Part shown: one piece after another, positions 1 to 7,126 of the stretch
Layout of the letters: every line of letters begins with the position of its first letter
How positions within the stretch are numbered: position 1 is the stretch's first letter
NCBI GenBank assembly: GCA_040006675.1
Contig: JBDTWM010000054.1
Location: 1 to 17,790, forward strand
Length of the DNA: 17,790 bases
Direction of reading: 5' to 3'
Origin: Austwickia sp040006675
Lineage (GTDB): Bacteria > Actinomycetota > Actinomycetes > Actinomycetales > Dermatophilaceae
Notes under the pieces: model-generated
What the model saw: the letters and a program-made list of their open reading frames with translations, nothing else
Database searches by the model: none
What the model was told of the DNA's origin: nothing
Program-made: the position numbers and the translations under genes

Positions 1-49
1 GGGTGATGCCCCGCAGGGTGATGCCCCGACCAGGGTGGTGCCACGACGA
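1..49. repeat. Three imperfect 15-17 bp tandem repeats at the left edge
   Basis: Three head-to-tail units are visible: 1-15, 16-32 and 33-49. The first two share GGGTGATGCCCCG; the third reads GGGTGGTGCCACG. The block lies just downstream of the stop codon of the minus-strand lyase gene and is cut by the window edge, so the true copy number is unknown. No reading frame or strong hairpin explains it. It could be a small intergenic minisatellite. Confidence 0.5.
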
Positions 50-56
50 GGGGGTG

Positions 57-1208
57 TCAGGCGCAAGCGATCGCCTCGCTCATGCGTTCCACGCACTCGC
101 TGAGGATCGCTCGTGACGTGCCGAAGTTCAGCCGCGTGTGGTGCTCACCGCCGGGACCGAACGCCGGCCCCGGGTTGACGGACACCTTCGCGTGGTGCAA
201 CAGCCAGGCCGAGGGATCCTCTCCCTTCAAGGCGTCCACGCCCGTGAAGTCCAACCACGCCAGATAGGTCGCCGCCGGTGGCACGTAGCCGATCCCGGGC
301 ACGGCCGCGGACAACGCCCCCACGAGGTAGTCGCGGTTGCCGCGCAGGTAGGCGAGCAGCTCGTCCAGCCACGGCTCGCCCCGCTCGTATGCGGCGATCG
401 ACGCCTCGATCCCGAGCGTGGAAGCACCGTGCATGACCATCCGGTTGACCTGTGCCAGCACCCGAAGGTCGCGGTCGTGGGAGAACACCAGCTGCGCGCA
501 CTTCAGGCCGGGCGTGTTGAAACCCTTGGAGCTGGCCAGCAGCGTGATCGTGACCTCGGCGGCCACGTCGGACACCGAGGCGGTCGGGACGTGCCGCCCG
601 TCGTAGACGAGCGTCGCGTGGATCTCGTCCGAGACGACCCGCGCGCCGTACCGCTCCGCCAGCGCGCAGACGGCGTGCAGCTCCTGCGCGCTGAACACGG
701 CGCCGATCGGGTTGTACGGGTTGCACACGATGATCCCGCCCGCGCCGCGCCGGAACGCGTCCTCGATCGCCTCCAGATCGAAGTGGTACGCGGCGCCGTC
801 GCGCAGCATCGGCACATACACCCCCCGCCGGCCGGTCAGGTGTAGGACGTCGAAGAACGGCATGTACGCCGGGACGGGCAGCACGATGTCCGAACCAGGC
901 GTCGTGAAGTGGTTGATCACCAGCTCGACGCCCCGCAACACGTCGGGGATCTCGCGGATTCGCGCGGGGTCCACCGACCACCCGTACCGGCGCTCACACC
1001 AGGCGGCCGTGGCGCGCGCCAGCCGACCGTCGCGGGTCTCGTAGCCGAACACCTCACGTGCGGCCGCCTCCCGGACCGCCTCGCCCACTGCGGGGCACGT
1101 CGCGAAGTCCATCTCGGCCACCCACAGCGGCAAGATCTCGGGGCCGTGACGCGTCCACTTCATCGTGTGGCGGGCGCGCAGCTGCGCGGGGGTGAGGGTG
1201 ACCGGCAT
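57..1208 (-). CDS. PatB/MalY-type PLP-dependent C-S beta-lyase (aminotransferase fold)
   Basis: This 383-residue protein is a fold-type I PLP enzyme of the MalY/PatB branch, which typically cleaves cystathionine or cysteine conjugates to a thiol or homocysteine, pyruvate and ammonia in the cytosol. Visible landmarks are KWTRHG near residue 17, the early LPLWVAEMDF block (27-36), NPYNPIG (163-169), SDEIH (193-197, with the PLP-ring Asp194), the Schiff-base Lys228 in SSKGFNTPGLK, and Arg359 in TRLNFGTSR for the substrate carboxylate. Length is normal for the family. The ATG at 1208 is chosen because the family begins a few residues before KW; the open frame continues 90 codons upstream, but that part is low-complexity and lies antisense to a chemoreceptor remnant. 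No strong ribosome site is seen. The exact substrate is not determined by sequence. Confidence 0.9.
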   Translation of the reverse strand: MPVTLTPAQLRARHTMKWTRHGPEILPLWVAEMDFATCPAVGEAVREAAAREVFGYETRDGRLARATAAWCERRYGWSVDPARIREIPDVLRGVELVINHFTTPGSDIVLPVPAYMPFFDVLHLTGRRGVYVPMLRDGAAYHFDLEAIEDAFRRGAGGIIVCNPYNPIGAVFSAQELHAVCALAERYGARVVSDEIHATLVYDGRHVPTASVSDVAAEVTITLLASSKGFNTPGLKCAQLVFSHDRDLRVLAQVNRMVMHGASTLGIEASIAAYERGEPWLDELLAYLRGNRDYLVGALSAAVPGIGYVPPAATYLAWLDFTGVDALKGEDPSAWLLHHAKVSVNPGPAFGPGGEHHTRLNFGTSRAILSECVERMSEAIACA

Positions 1209-1377
1209 GGTGCCAGCCTGGCCCGTTCGTCCGGGCCGGAGCAAGCCCGGCGCGCGGCTCGGGTGGCCGCGCTGCCCGGACGGGGATTTTCGCTGCGTTC
1301 TGCCCTCTGGGGCCGATGGTACGGGCGCCGGAGACGTCGGTGCTACGAACGGGGCCCCGCCACCGGAGGGTCCGTAC

Positions 1378-1449
1378 GTCGCCAAGCTCGGCGAGTTCAG
1401 CGCCAGGATCGGCGACGTGATCAAGACGATCACGAGCATCGCCGAGCAG
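1378..1449 (+). pseudogene. Remnant of a methyl-accepting chemotaxis protein signalling tip
   Basis: Read on the plus strand, 24 codons starting VAKLGEFSARIGDV and ending ITSIAEQ match, from memory, the conserved actinobacterial chemoreceptor sequence just before the TNLLALNATIEAARAG tip. I estimate about 21 of 24 positions agree. The similarity stops abruptly after IAEQ, where the 3' end of the thioesterase gene begins, and upstream only a weak TN-containing hint remains. There is no start codon, length or flanking domain for a working receptor, so it is best read as the scar of a deleted gene. Confidence 0.6.
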
Positions 1450-1455
1450 GCCCGA

Positions 1456-1908
1456 TCACATCTGCCCGCCGAGCGCACGCACGATGCTGTCCGGGACCGC
1501 GATCAGCCCGCCCGCGGCATCCAGGCAGGCACAGTCGATGGTGGCGGTCAGCACGACGTCGCCCGCGCGCTCCAGGCGCTGAGAGAAACGCAGCCGGTAG
1601 GCCGACTCCAGGACCGCCTGCGAGACGACCTCGAGCACCTCGCCGAGCCTGGCCGGATGGCGGAACTTCGCCTCCAGCGAGTGCACCACGATGAGGAACC
1701 CGGACGCGTTCAGCTGCGCGACACCCTGGCCGCTCGCCTCCAGGTACTCGGAGCGGCCTCGCTCTAAGAAGCGGAAGTAATTGGCGTAGTAGACGACCCC
1801 GAGACTGTCGGTGTCCTCGTAGTAGACCTTGTAGGACACCCGGTGCTCCGGGGTGCCCGGCGGGGGGCTGCTCGGACGGCCGAGATGCCGGGGTGGATGC
1901 ACACTCAC
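1456..1908 (-). CDS. YbgC-type acyl-CoA thioesterase (hotdog fold)
   Basis: This 150-residue protein belongs to the YbgC/4-hydroxybenzoyl-CoA thioesterase family, which hydrolyses acyl-CoA thioesters in the cytosol. The N-terminal signature VYYEDTDSLGVVYYANYFRF is present; Asp34, the second Asp of EDTD, aligns with the catalytic Asp17 of the Pseudomonas hydroxybenzoyl-CoA enzyme. The ERGRSEYL helix and later beta strands complete one hotdog domain of normal length. About 22 proline-rich residues precede the domain, so the GTG start at 1908 is uncertain; a second GTG two codons later is possible. There is no tol-pal cluster, as expected for a Gram-positive, so the Escherichia coli YbgC context does not apply. 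Substrate chain length cannot be predicted. Confidence 0.85.
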   Translation of the reverse strand: MSVHPPRHLGRPSSPPPGTPEHRVSYKVYYEDTDSLGVVYYANYFRFLERGRSEYLEASGQGVAQLNASGFLIVVHSLEAKFRHPARLGEVLEVVSQAVLESAYRLRFSQRLERAGDVVLTATIDCACLDAAGGLIAVPDSIVRALGGQM

Positions 1909-1929
1909 GTGCTCACTGTAGGCGCCGAG

Positions 1930-1999
1930 GGTTCGCGAGCTCCGGGAGTTGGCGTGCGCCGGGGGTTCGCGGGGGTTGGCACGCCCGGCGGGAGTTCGC
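1930..1999. repeat. Imperfect GGTTCGC-led direct repeats between two minus-strand genes
   Basis: The spacer between the thioesterase start and the next gene's stop contains two degenerate copies of a unit of about 30 bases. Copies begin GGTTCGC at 1930 and 1964, each followed by GTTGGC and a CG-rich tail, and a third partial copy (AGTTCGC) sits at 1993. The copies differ by substitutions and small gaps. The role is unknown; it may be a decayed minisatellite, and no clear promoter or terminator is visible in it. Confidence 0.4.
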
Positions 2000-2734
2000 T
2001 CAGTCGGCGATGACGCCGAACTGGTACGCGGACCGGGTCTTGGCCTGGCCGACCATCTGGGGCACGAACACTCCGAACGCCAAAGAGATCGAAAGGGCCG
2101 TCTCCCACAGGAGCCGATCGGTCTCGTCGGGGTCGAGCCGACCCGGATACTCCACGACGATCGGGGGGAATTCGTTGTAGCCGGCTGCGGGACGCAGTGT
2201 GTCGCCGCCGTCCTCGTCGAAGGCGCGCAGCTCCACGTCCTCGCCGGGCACGTCGCTGGCGACCCCGATCATCAGTCGCCGCGGCCCGGTGTCGTCCAAC
2301 TCCCCCGCCATGCATTCCAGCAGCACGATCGTGTCGGACAGGACAGACTCGACGTCGCTGAGCATCACGTGGGACGGTTGGGCCGTGCCGTCGTCGAGGC
2401 AGCCGCTGCGCGTGAGCGCCACCGACAGCAGTCCCTGCCCGCCGATGCCCACCCGGTACTCGAACCGCCGCTGGGCGTCCAGGTCGAACTGCGCCACCGC
2501 CTCCTGGCGGCGGTCGACGGTCGCGAATCGGGCCAGACCGGGCGTGAACGGGAAGGGGCCTGAGGGGAAAGCGCCGGAGTCGAAGGCGCTGCCGACGACC
2601 GGACGAAGCTCTGCCCGCTCGAAAGACCTCTGGAGGCTCGTGAGCCGGCCGACGCCGATGACCCAGGCCCGGGTGTGCACGTCCAGGCGTCCGCTCGTCG
2701 CCGCGAACTCGGCGTCCAGGCTCTGATCCGACAT
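2000..2734 (-). CDS. Uncharacterised acidic protein, 244 aa
   Basis: I do not recognise a family for this protein. The ATG at 2734 is chosen because a GGAGGAG-type ribosome site lies about 14 bases upstream and the residues before it look like untranslated leader. The protein is soluble-looking, with no signal peptide or membrane segment. It contains a Gly/Phe/Pro-rich stretch near 53-68 (SGAFPSGPFPFTPG), alternating beta-like stretches (93-108, 155-172), a strongly acidic region (146-178) and a C-terminal hydrophobic helix around 210-228. It lies downstream of the bacteriohemerythrin on the same strand with a 159-base gap, so co-transcription is possible but not shown. Codon usage looks like that of its neighbours, which supports a real gene. 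No function is proposed. Confidence 0.7.
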   Translation of the reverse strand: MSDQSLDAEFAATSGRLDVHTRAWVIGVGRLTSLQRSFERAELRPVVGSAFDSGAFPSGPFPFTPGLARFATVDRRQEAVAQFDLDAQRRFEYRVGIGGQGLLSVALTRSGCLDDGTAQPSHVMLSDVESVLSDTIVLLECMAGELDDTGPRRLMIGVASDVPGEDVELRAFDEDGGDTLRPAAGYNEFPPIVVEYPGRLDPDETDRLLWETALSISLAFGVFVPQMVGQAKTRSAYQFGVIAD

Positions 2735-2795
2735 CGTCGTGGTCCGCTCCTCCTGCTCCGGCCCGCGCTCTCCGAGAGGTGCAGCGACCCGAATC

Positions 2796-2812
2796 CTTCG
2801 GATCGTACGAAG
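2796..2812. promoter_or_regulatory. Imperfect palindrome upstream of the unknown gene
   Basis: The sequence CTTCGGATCGTACGAAG has 5-bp arms (CTTCG/CGAAG) and partial symmetry inside. It lies about 62 bases upstream of the ATG at 2734, a plausible operator position. There is only one copy and no matching regulator is known, so the call is weak. Confidence 0.25.
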
Positions 2813-2845
2813 CGGGCGACGGGTCGAATCGTGCCGTGCCTGCAC

Positions 2846-2859
2846 CCGAGATTACTCGG
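2846..2859 (-). terminator. Small hairpin downstream of bacteriohemerythrin
   Basis: CCGAG and CTCGG pair around an ATTA loop, 35 bases downstream of the bacteriohemerythrin stop codon. The stem is only five pairs with no T-run, so termination is possible but not well supported. Confidence 0.25.
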
Positions 2860-2893
2860 AAGGGGAGCCGTGCGCGTCCACCCGTCCAGGGGG

Positions 2894-3328
2894 TCAGGCG
2901 GCGGAGACCGCGCCGGCGGCCAGTAGCGCGCTCGCGAACTCCTTGTCGGTCCCAAGGACATGGTCGCCGAGCCAGGTGCATAGGAAATCGAGAAGGTCGG
3001 CGGACACGTCCGCATCGGCGAGGAGGAAGTCACGCTGGAACGACTCGACCTCGGTGCGCAGCCGCTCGTGCTCCATGACGTGCTGTCGGCTGTGCTCAGC
3101 GTGAGCCAGTCCGTGGCGGGCCATGAGCTTCTCTTCGTACGCAAAATGCAGCGCCGTGTACCGGATCAGCTCGGTGAGGACGGTGCCCATGATGTCCCGG
3201 TCGCGTCCGGCGCGCATGGCGTCGTCGAGCGTGTTGACCAGGCCGACGAGTCGCCGGTGCTGGACGTCGATGTCACCGAATCCGACCTGCAACGCAGGGC
3301 CCCAGTGCATGAGCGCCACCGCGCTCAC
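2894..3328 (-). CDS. Bacteriohemerythrin (non-heme di-iron O2-binding protein)
   Basis: This 144-residue single-domain hemerythrin binds oxygen reversibly at a di-iron site in a four-helix bundle; in bacteria it is used for oxygen storage, delivery or sensing. All seven expected iron ligands can be placed: His24 (DVQHRRL), His61 and Glu65 (HFAYEEKLM), His79 and His83, and His123 with Asp128 (HVLGTD). Trp9 and the N-terminal VGFGDID motif are also typical. The first GTG (3328) sits directly against an AAGGAAG site; the GTG at 3319 is about eight bases from it and may be the true start, giving three residues fewer. The gene stands alone rather than fused to a sensor domain, but a chemoreceptor remnant lies 1.4 kb away, and hemerythrins are often linked to such receptors. 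Confidence 0.9.
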   Translation of the reverse strand: MSAVALMHWGPALQVGFGDIDVQHRRLVGLVNTLDDAMRAGRDRDIMGTVLTELIRYTALHFAYEEKLMARHGLAHAEHSRQHVMEHERLRTEVESFQRDFLLADADVSADLLDFLCTWLGDHVLGTDKEFASALLAAGAVSAA

Positions 3329-3349
3329 CTTCCTTTCCCGGGCGTCGCG

Positions 3350-3378
3350 TTGACAAGCCGGGTGCCAGTTCTATGGAT
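3350..3378 (+). promoter_or_regulatory. Possible sigma70-type promoter for the Abhydrolase_9 gene
   Basis: A perfect TTGACA (3350-3355) is followed after 16 bases by TATGGAT (3372-3378). The minus-10 match is weak, and the distance to the ATG at 3609 is about 230 bases, so the leader would be long. It lies in the 280-base divergent gap shared with bacteriohemerythrin. Confidence 0.25.
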
Positions 3379-3402
3379 CCCATCGTCCGACCCCATCGTC
3401 CG
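3379..3402. repeat. Two copies of CCCATCGTCCG
   Basis: CCCATCGTCCG occurs at 3379-3389 and again at 3392-3402, a 13-base period, in the divergent intergenic region. The core CCCATCGTCC also occurs at the end of the octamer array near 10661-10670. Confidence 0.6.
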
Positions 3403-3608
3403 GCGCGTCCTCGGCCTGAGCTGAACAGCCGGAGGATCGGCGCCACCACGCATGTCGTATCACACTTCACGCATCGTCGCAGTTCACAGAGACCGTACGA
3501 CAACAAGATCCTTAACATTAGCGCGGTTGGCGATCACGCGGTCTCGCGGCTGAGGCATCCGGCGCGCCGCCGGGCCGGGTGGTCGGTCGCGCGACGTAGC
3601 ATCCGGAC

Positions 3609-5300
3609 ATGGCGTCGTGGTGGGTGACTTGGCGAGGTGGAGTGTCTCGACCCGGTGCTCTCGTGGCGCTGTTGTTCTACTGGGGGTCGTTGACCGCTTC
3701 GCTACTGCCAAGGCCCTGGTATCTGCAGGGGTTGATCGCCGCGATCTGCGGGCTCATCGGATACGCGATCGGGTCGGTGGTGGGGTCGCTCGGTGGGACC
3801 GTGCAGTCCATCCTCGGTCTCCGGGTGAGCGTGCGTGCCCGCGCCGCCCGGGCGCTGCGGGCGGCGTGGTGGGTGGCGCTGGCAATCGGCCTCGTCGCGG
3901 TGCCGTGGGCGTCGCTGCGCAGTCAGCAGGCGACATCGCGGTACGCGGATCTCCCTCCACCCGGCCCGGAGTGGGTGGTGCTCTCCACTGTGGTGACGCT
4001 GGCCGTGGGGTGGGTGTTCCTGCTTTTCTGGCGTCTCGTCGAGCGCCTGGCGCGCTGGCTGACCGTTCGGTTGGAGCGGCGCCGGTTGGTCAGGGACTCG
4101 ATCTCTCGCGCGTTGGCCAGCGTGCTGACCGTGCTGATCGTCGGGGTCTTCGTGGACCAGGTCGTCCTGCGCGGGGGCCTCGCGATCGCCATCCGCAGCG
4201 CCAACCGGGTCAACGAGACCGACCCGGCGGGCATGACGGCGCCGTCGTCGCGGTTCCACTCCGGCGGACCGGGGTCGAGCCAGCCGTGGGCGTCACTCGG
4301 GCAAGACGGCGCGATTTTCGTCAGCGGTGGTCCGCGCCAGGGCGACATCGAGGCGGTCACGGGGCGGGTCGCCAAAGAACCGATCCGGGTGTTCGCCGGG
4401 GTGGAGCGCAACCCCTCGATGGAGGAGACGCGCGACGTCGTCCTCGCCGAGTTGGACCGTACTGACGCCTGGTCGCGGCGCTCGATCCTCGTCGCATCGG
4501 CGACCTCCACGGGATACATCAACGAGTGGGGCGCGTCGGCGTTCGAGTACCTGCAGGACGGCGACACCGCGATCGCGTCGATGCAGTACTCGACGCTGCC
4601 CTCGGCGCTGGGCCTGCTCACCGCGCGGCACGACCCCGCGAAGGCGGCCCGCACGCTCCTGGATGCGGTGTCGGGGCGGATCGCCGCCTTGCCCGCCGGG
4701 TCGCGGCCGAAGCTGTACCTGACGGGGGAGTCGCTGGGAGCGTACGGGGGCAACGGGGCGTTCGACTCACCGGAAGAGATGCTGACGAGCTCGGCCGGGG
4801 CGCTGTGGACCGGCACCCCGAGCTTCACCGCGCTGCACGGGCAGCTGGCCGCCTCGCGCAATCCGGGCTCGGACGAGGTGGACCCGGTCGTCGCCAACGG
4901 AGCTAACTTCAGGTTCGCGGGCAAGCCCGCCGAGCTGACGGCCGACCGGTGGGGGCGGCCGCTCGGGGCGTGGGACACCCCGCGCGTGGTCTACCTTCAG
5001 CACCGCTCCGACCCGGTGGCGTGGTGGTCACCGACCCTGGCGTGGCAGACCCCGGACTGGCTCGCGGAGACGCGCGGCGACGACCCGATGGCGCAGATGA
5101 GCTGGCTGCCGCTCGTGACGTTTTGGCAGGTGACGGCCGACATGGCGATGTCCAACAACGTGCCCGGCGGTCACGGGCACCGCTACTACGCGCCCGAAAC
5201 CGTGCCTGCCTGGTCGGCGATCCTCCGCCTCGACGACGCCTCCGACCGGGCCACGCTGAACGCCGCGATCATCGCGGCGATCACCGCTCGGGCCGGCTGA
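3609..5300 (+). CDS. Abhydrolase_9 family membrane-anchored alpha/beta hydrolase
   Basis: This 563-residue protein fits the actinobacterial two-part family with an Abhydrolase_9_N membrane domain followed by an Abhydrolase_9 catalytic domain. About five hydrophobic segments fill the first 190 residues (roughly 17-32, 38-62, 86-104, 122-142, 168-187). The remaining 370 residues form the hydrolase domain. The nucleophile elbow is GESLGAYGG with Ser375; Asp468 (HRSDPVAWW) and His522 or His524 (GGHGHRYY) are the likely remaining triad members. Family members are thought to be membrane esterases or lipases, but substrates are largely unknown. The ATG at 3609 precedes the first membrane segment with few spare residues; no strong ribosome site is seen. 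It is transcribed alone and converges on the esterase gene. Confidence 0.88.
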   Translation: MASWWVTWRGGVSRPGALVALLFYWGSLTASLLPRPWYLQGLIAAICGLIGYAIGSVVGSLGGTVQSILGLRVSVRARAARALRAAWWVALAIGLVAVPWASLRSQQATSRYADLPPPGPEWVVLSTVVTLAVGWVFLLFWRLVERLARWLTVRLERRRLVRDSISRALASVLTVLIVGVFVDQVVLRGGLAIAIRSANRVNETDPAGMTAPSSRFHSGGPGSSQPWASLGQDGAIFVSGGPRQGDIEAVTGRVAKEPIRVFAGVERNPSMEETRDVVLAELDRTDAWSRRSILVASATSTGYINEWGASAFEYLQDGDTAIASMQYSTLPSALGLLTARHDPAKAARTLLDAVSGRIAALPAGSRPKLYLTGESLGAYGGNGAFDSPEEMLTSSAGALWTGTPSFTALHGQLAASRNPGSDEVDPVVANGANFRFAGKPAELTADRWGRPLGAWDTPRVVYLQHRSDPVAWWSPTLAWQTPDWLAETRGDDPMAQMSWLPLVTFWQVTADMAMSNNVPGGHGHRYYAPETVPAWSAILRLDDASDRATLNAAIIAAITARAG

Positions 5301-5362
5301 GCAGCGTAAGACCGCGCCGGAGCGCCTGATCGGGCCGCGGGACCGCCCGCCCAGGGGCGAGG

Positions 5363-6223
5363 TCAGCCGTCGAGGGTCTCACGCAGCAACGCGATCACGG
5401 CCGGGTGGCCCGGCATCTCCGCGTGCGCCACGTGGTCGCGATCGTCGAGCCACACATTGCGTACGCCGGGACCCGGCGCGAGGTGCTGCGCGCTCACGGG
5501 GCGCACGGTGCGGTCGAACCGGGACGCGATGGAGGTGTACGTGATCCCGGCGCGGGTTTCCGGCTCGGCGGCGAGGCGGGTGAGCAGCGCGCTGCCGCGG
5601 ATCTGCTGGCGGGCCGACGGGCCGAGGAAGCCGTCCAGGGCGGTCGCGACGAGGGGTGAGTGCGCGATCGGGTCCAGCGGGCCGAGCGGCGCGGCCCCGC
5701 GCAGCGTCGAGCCGAGCGTGACGAGCCGGTCGATCGGGAGGTCCGCCTCGCGCGCCGCGAGGTGAACGAGCAGGCCGCCCTGGCTGTGCCCGACCAGGTC
5801 CACCGCCGGCGCGCCGGTGACGCGCAGCACCTCGCGCGCATACTCTGCGATCTCGCGCGCAGACGACTCGATGTCGCCGATCCCGCCGCCGCCCGCTCGG
5901 CCCCGGGCGCTGCCCTGCTCGTGGCCGTAGTCGGGGGCGAACACGGCGTATCCGTGTTCGCGCAGCGCCGCGGCCGCGTCGGCCCACGTAGCGGAGGTGT
6001 CGTTGGTGCCGTGGACGAGGACTGCGGGGCGGGGGTGCTCCGGGGAGGGTCGCGCCGACCAATCCACCTCGAGGGTCCCCGGTGTCGGTCCGAGCCCACG
6101 CAGCACCTGTGCGCAGAGCGCACGCGGTCCGTCGGGCAGCAACGCGGCCGCGGCGCGCAGGGTCGAGAGCGCATAGTGCGCGGCGTCGCGAGCCCGTTCC
6201 TGACGGCCCTGTCGGGAGTTCAC
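5363..6223 (-). CDS. Lipase_2-like alpha/beta hydrolase (esterase/lipase)
   Basis: This 286-residue alpha/beta hydrolase resembles the Lipase_2 group of actinobacterial triacylglycerol lipases. Visible features are the oxyanion-hole HG in VLVHGTNDTSATW (68-80), the GDIESSAREIAEY helix, the nucleophile elbow GHSQGG with Ser147, Asp237 in SRFDRTV as the probable acid, and His264 in DRDHVAHAEM as the probable base. The GTG at 6223 is chosen because it falls 14 bases after the acetyltransferase stop with a GGAG just upstream; the longer open frame upstream is antisense-like and overlaps that gene. With this start there is no signal peptide, although most relatives are exported. It probably forms a two-gene unit with the acetyltransferase. 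Substrate is unknown. Confidence 0.82.
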   Translation of the reverse strand: MNSRQGRQERARDAAHYALSTLRAAAALLPDGPRALCAQVLRGLGPTPGTLEVDWSARPSPEHPRPAVLVHGTNDTSATWADAAAALREHGYAVFAPDYGHEQGSARGRAGGGGIGDIESSAREIAEYAREVLRVTGAPAVDLVGHSQGGLLVHLAAREADLPIDRLVTLGSTLRGAAPLGPLDPIAHSPLVATALDGFLGPSARQQIRGSALLTRLAAEPETRAGITYTSIASRFDRTVRPVSAQHLAPGPGVRNVWLDDRDHVAHAEMPGHPAVIALLRETLDG

Positions 6224-6237
6224 GACTCCAGGATGGC

Positions 6238-6768
6238 TCACGCGAAAGCCGGCGTCCGCAGGTACTCGACCATCGGCGGGGCCCAGATCCCCACGACCGG
6301 GGCTTCGCGCTCCGCGACGACCCATCCCTCGCGTTCGTAGAAGCGCCGCGCCCGCGCCTTCGTCTCCGTCACCATGAGGTGCAGCTCGCGCCCTGGGTGA
6401 CGGGCGCGGGCGCCGGCGAGCAGCCGGGCGGCGAGGCCGGTGCCCTGCAGGTCGCGAGCCACGCCGATGTGCTCGAGCCACACGTCCGTACCGACGTCCC
6501 GGCTCACGCAGTAGGCCACGATGCCGCGCGCGGGAGCCTCCGCGACGACGACGTGAAAGGCCGGGTCGAGCAGCTCGCGACGCCACCGCGCGAGGGCCAC
6601 CCCGAGAGGGTAGCTGAGGTCATAGGGAGTGTGCGGCATGACGTCGACGTCCACCGGGTCCACGTCGCGTTCCAGCGCGGCGATGGCGTGGACATCGACG
6701 AAGCGGCCGGACCGGAGCACGGGGATGTCCGCATCGAGCATGCGGGTCAGGACGCTGCCGTCGCGCAT
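6238..6768 (-). CDS. GNAT family N-acetyltransferase
   Basis: This 176-residue protein has the single-domain GNAT fold, which transfers an acetyl group from acetyl-CoA to an amine. The acetyl-CoA pyrophosphate loop is seen as RDLQGTGLA (105-113), preceded by the strand VWLEHIGVA (97-104). The C-terminal RRFYEREGW (141-149) is the typical late motif. The ATG at 6768 has an AAAGGCGGG ribosome site about seven bases upstream. It is followed 14 bases later by the esterase gene on the same strand, so the two are likely co-transcribed from the large gap to the right. The acceptor substrate cannot be inferred. Confidence 0.85.
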   Translation of the reverse strand: MRDGSVLTRMLDADIPVLRSGRFVDVHAIAALERDVDPVDVDVMPHTPYDLSYPLGVALARWRRELLDPAFHVVVAEAPARGIVAYCVSRDVGTDVWLEHIGVARDLQGTGLAARLLAGARARHPGRELHLMVTETKARARRFYEREGWVVAEREAPVVGIWAPPMVEYLRTPAFA

Positions 6769-7126
6769 GATGCACCCGCCTTTCGATCAGCGTGGGATCG
6801 CACGTAGACATCTGCGTGGTAAACCAAGCGCTGTCCATCGATCGTACGATTCCGGTCGGCAGCCCGCGCCGGCATGGGCGCCGCTCGGCCCGCGAGCTGC
6901 GTCACAGCCCACGCGCCAGGCGGCTGACCAGCCGCAAGGCCTCACAGCGGCAAGACATCTGCGTGCGATCTGCATCACATGGACCGCCCGAAGCGGGGCT
7001 GCGCCGGATCCGGATCGGTCCGTAGCGCAGAATTCCCTCAGAAGGCTGCAGCGCATCCCTGCGCGCCCGTCTTCGGCGACCGGGCGGCGCGACCCGCCGC
7101 AGCCGAGCGCGAAGGAGAGTGAGGCG
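6769..7126. other. 358-base divergent gene-free region
   Basis: No convincing gene is found between the divergent acetyltransferase and binding-protein starts. The stretch holds two copies of AGACATCTGCGTG (6806-6818 and 6953-6965), a 10-bp palindrome ATCGTACGAT (6841-6850) and a second palindrome CCGGATCCGG (7004-7013). Both promoters must lie here, but I cannot assign minus-35/minus-10 boxes with confidence. The length is unusual for this otherwise compact window. Confidence 0.55.
6806..6965 (+). repeat. Pair of 13-bp direct repeats (AGACATCTGCGTG)
   Basis: Perfect copies lie at 6806-6818 and 6953-6965, 147 bases apart start to start. A partial copy (ATCTGCATC) follows the second at 6968. 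Their place between divergent genes is consistent with binding sites for a regulator of either gene, but this is inference. Confidence 0.45.

Noticed and set aside
1209..1478. N-terminal extension of the lyase that looks like a signal peptide (MLVIVLITSPILALNS)
   Set aside because: PatB/MalY enzymes are cytosolic and begin near the ATG at 1208; the hydrophobic run is the antisense reading of the chemoreceptor-like fragment.
5301..5362. Bidirectional terminator between the convergent hydrolase genes
   Set aside because: Only a five-pair GCGGG/CCCGC stem is visible (no T-run), too weak to call in this base composition.
6224..6586. Upstream extension of the esterase into the acetyltransferase gene
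   Set aside because: The extension is an out-of-frame shadow of the GNAT gene; the GTG at 6223 fits the spacing and the family.
6841..6850. Palindrome ATCGTACGAT as a defined operator
   Set aside because: A single 10-bp palindrome may be chance, and it matches no regulator site I can name.
6629..7126. Upstream extension of the solute-binding protein
   Set aside because: A strong ribosome site, Tat motif and lipobox fix the start at 7127; the extension overlaps the acetyltransferase start.
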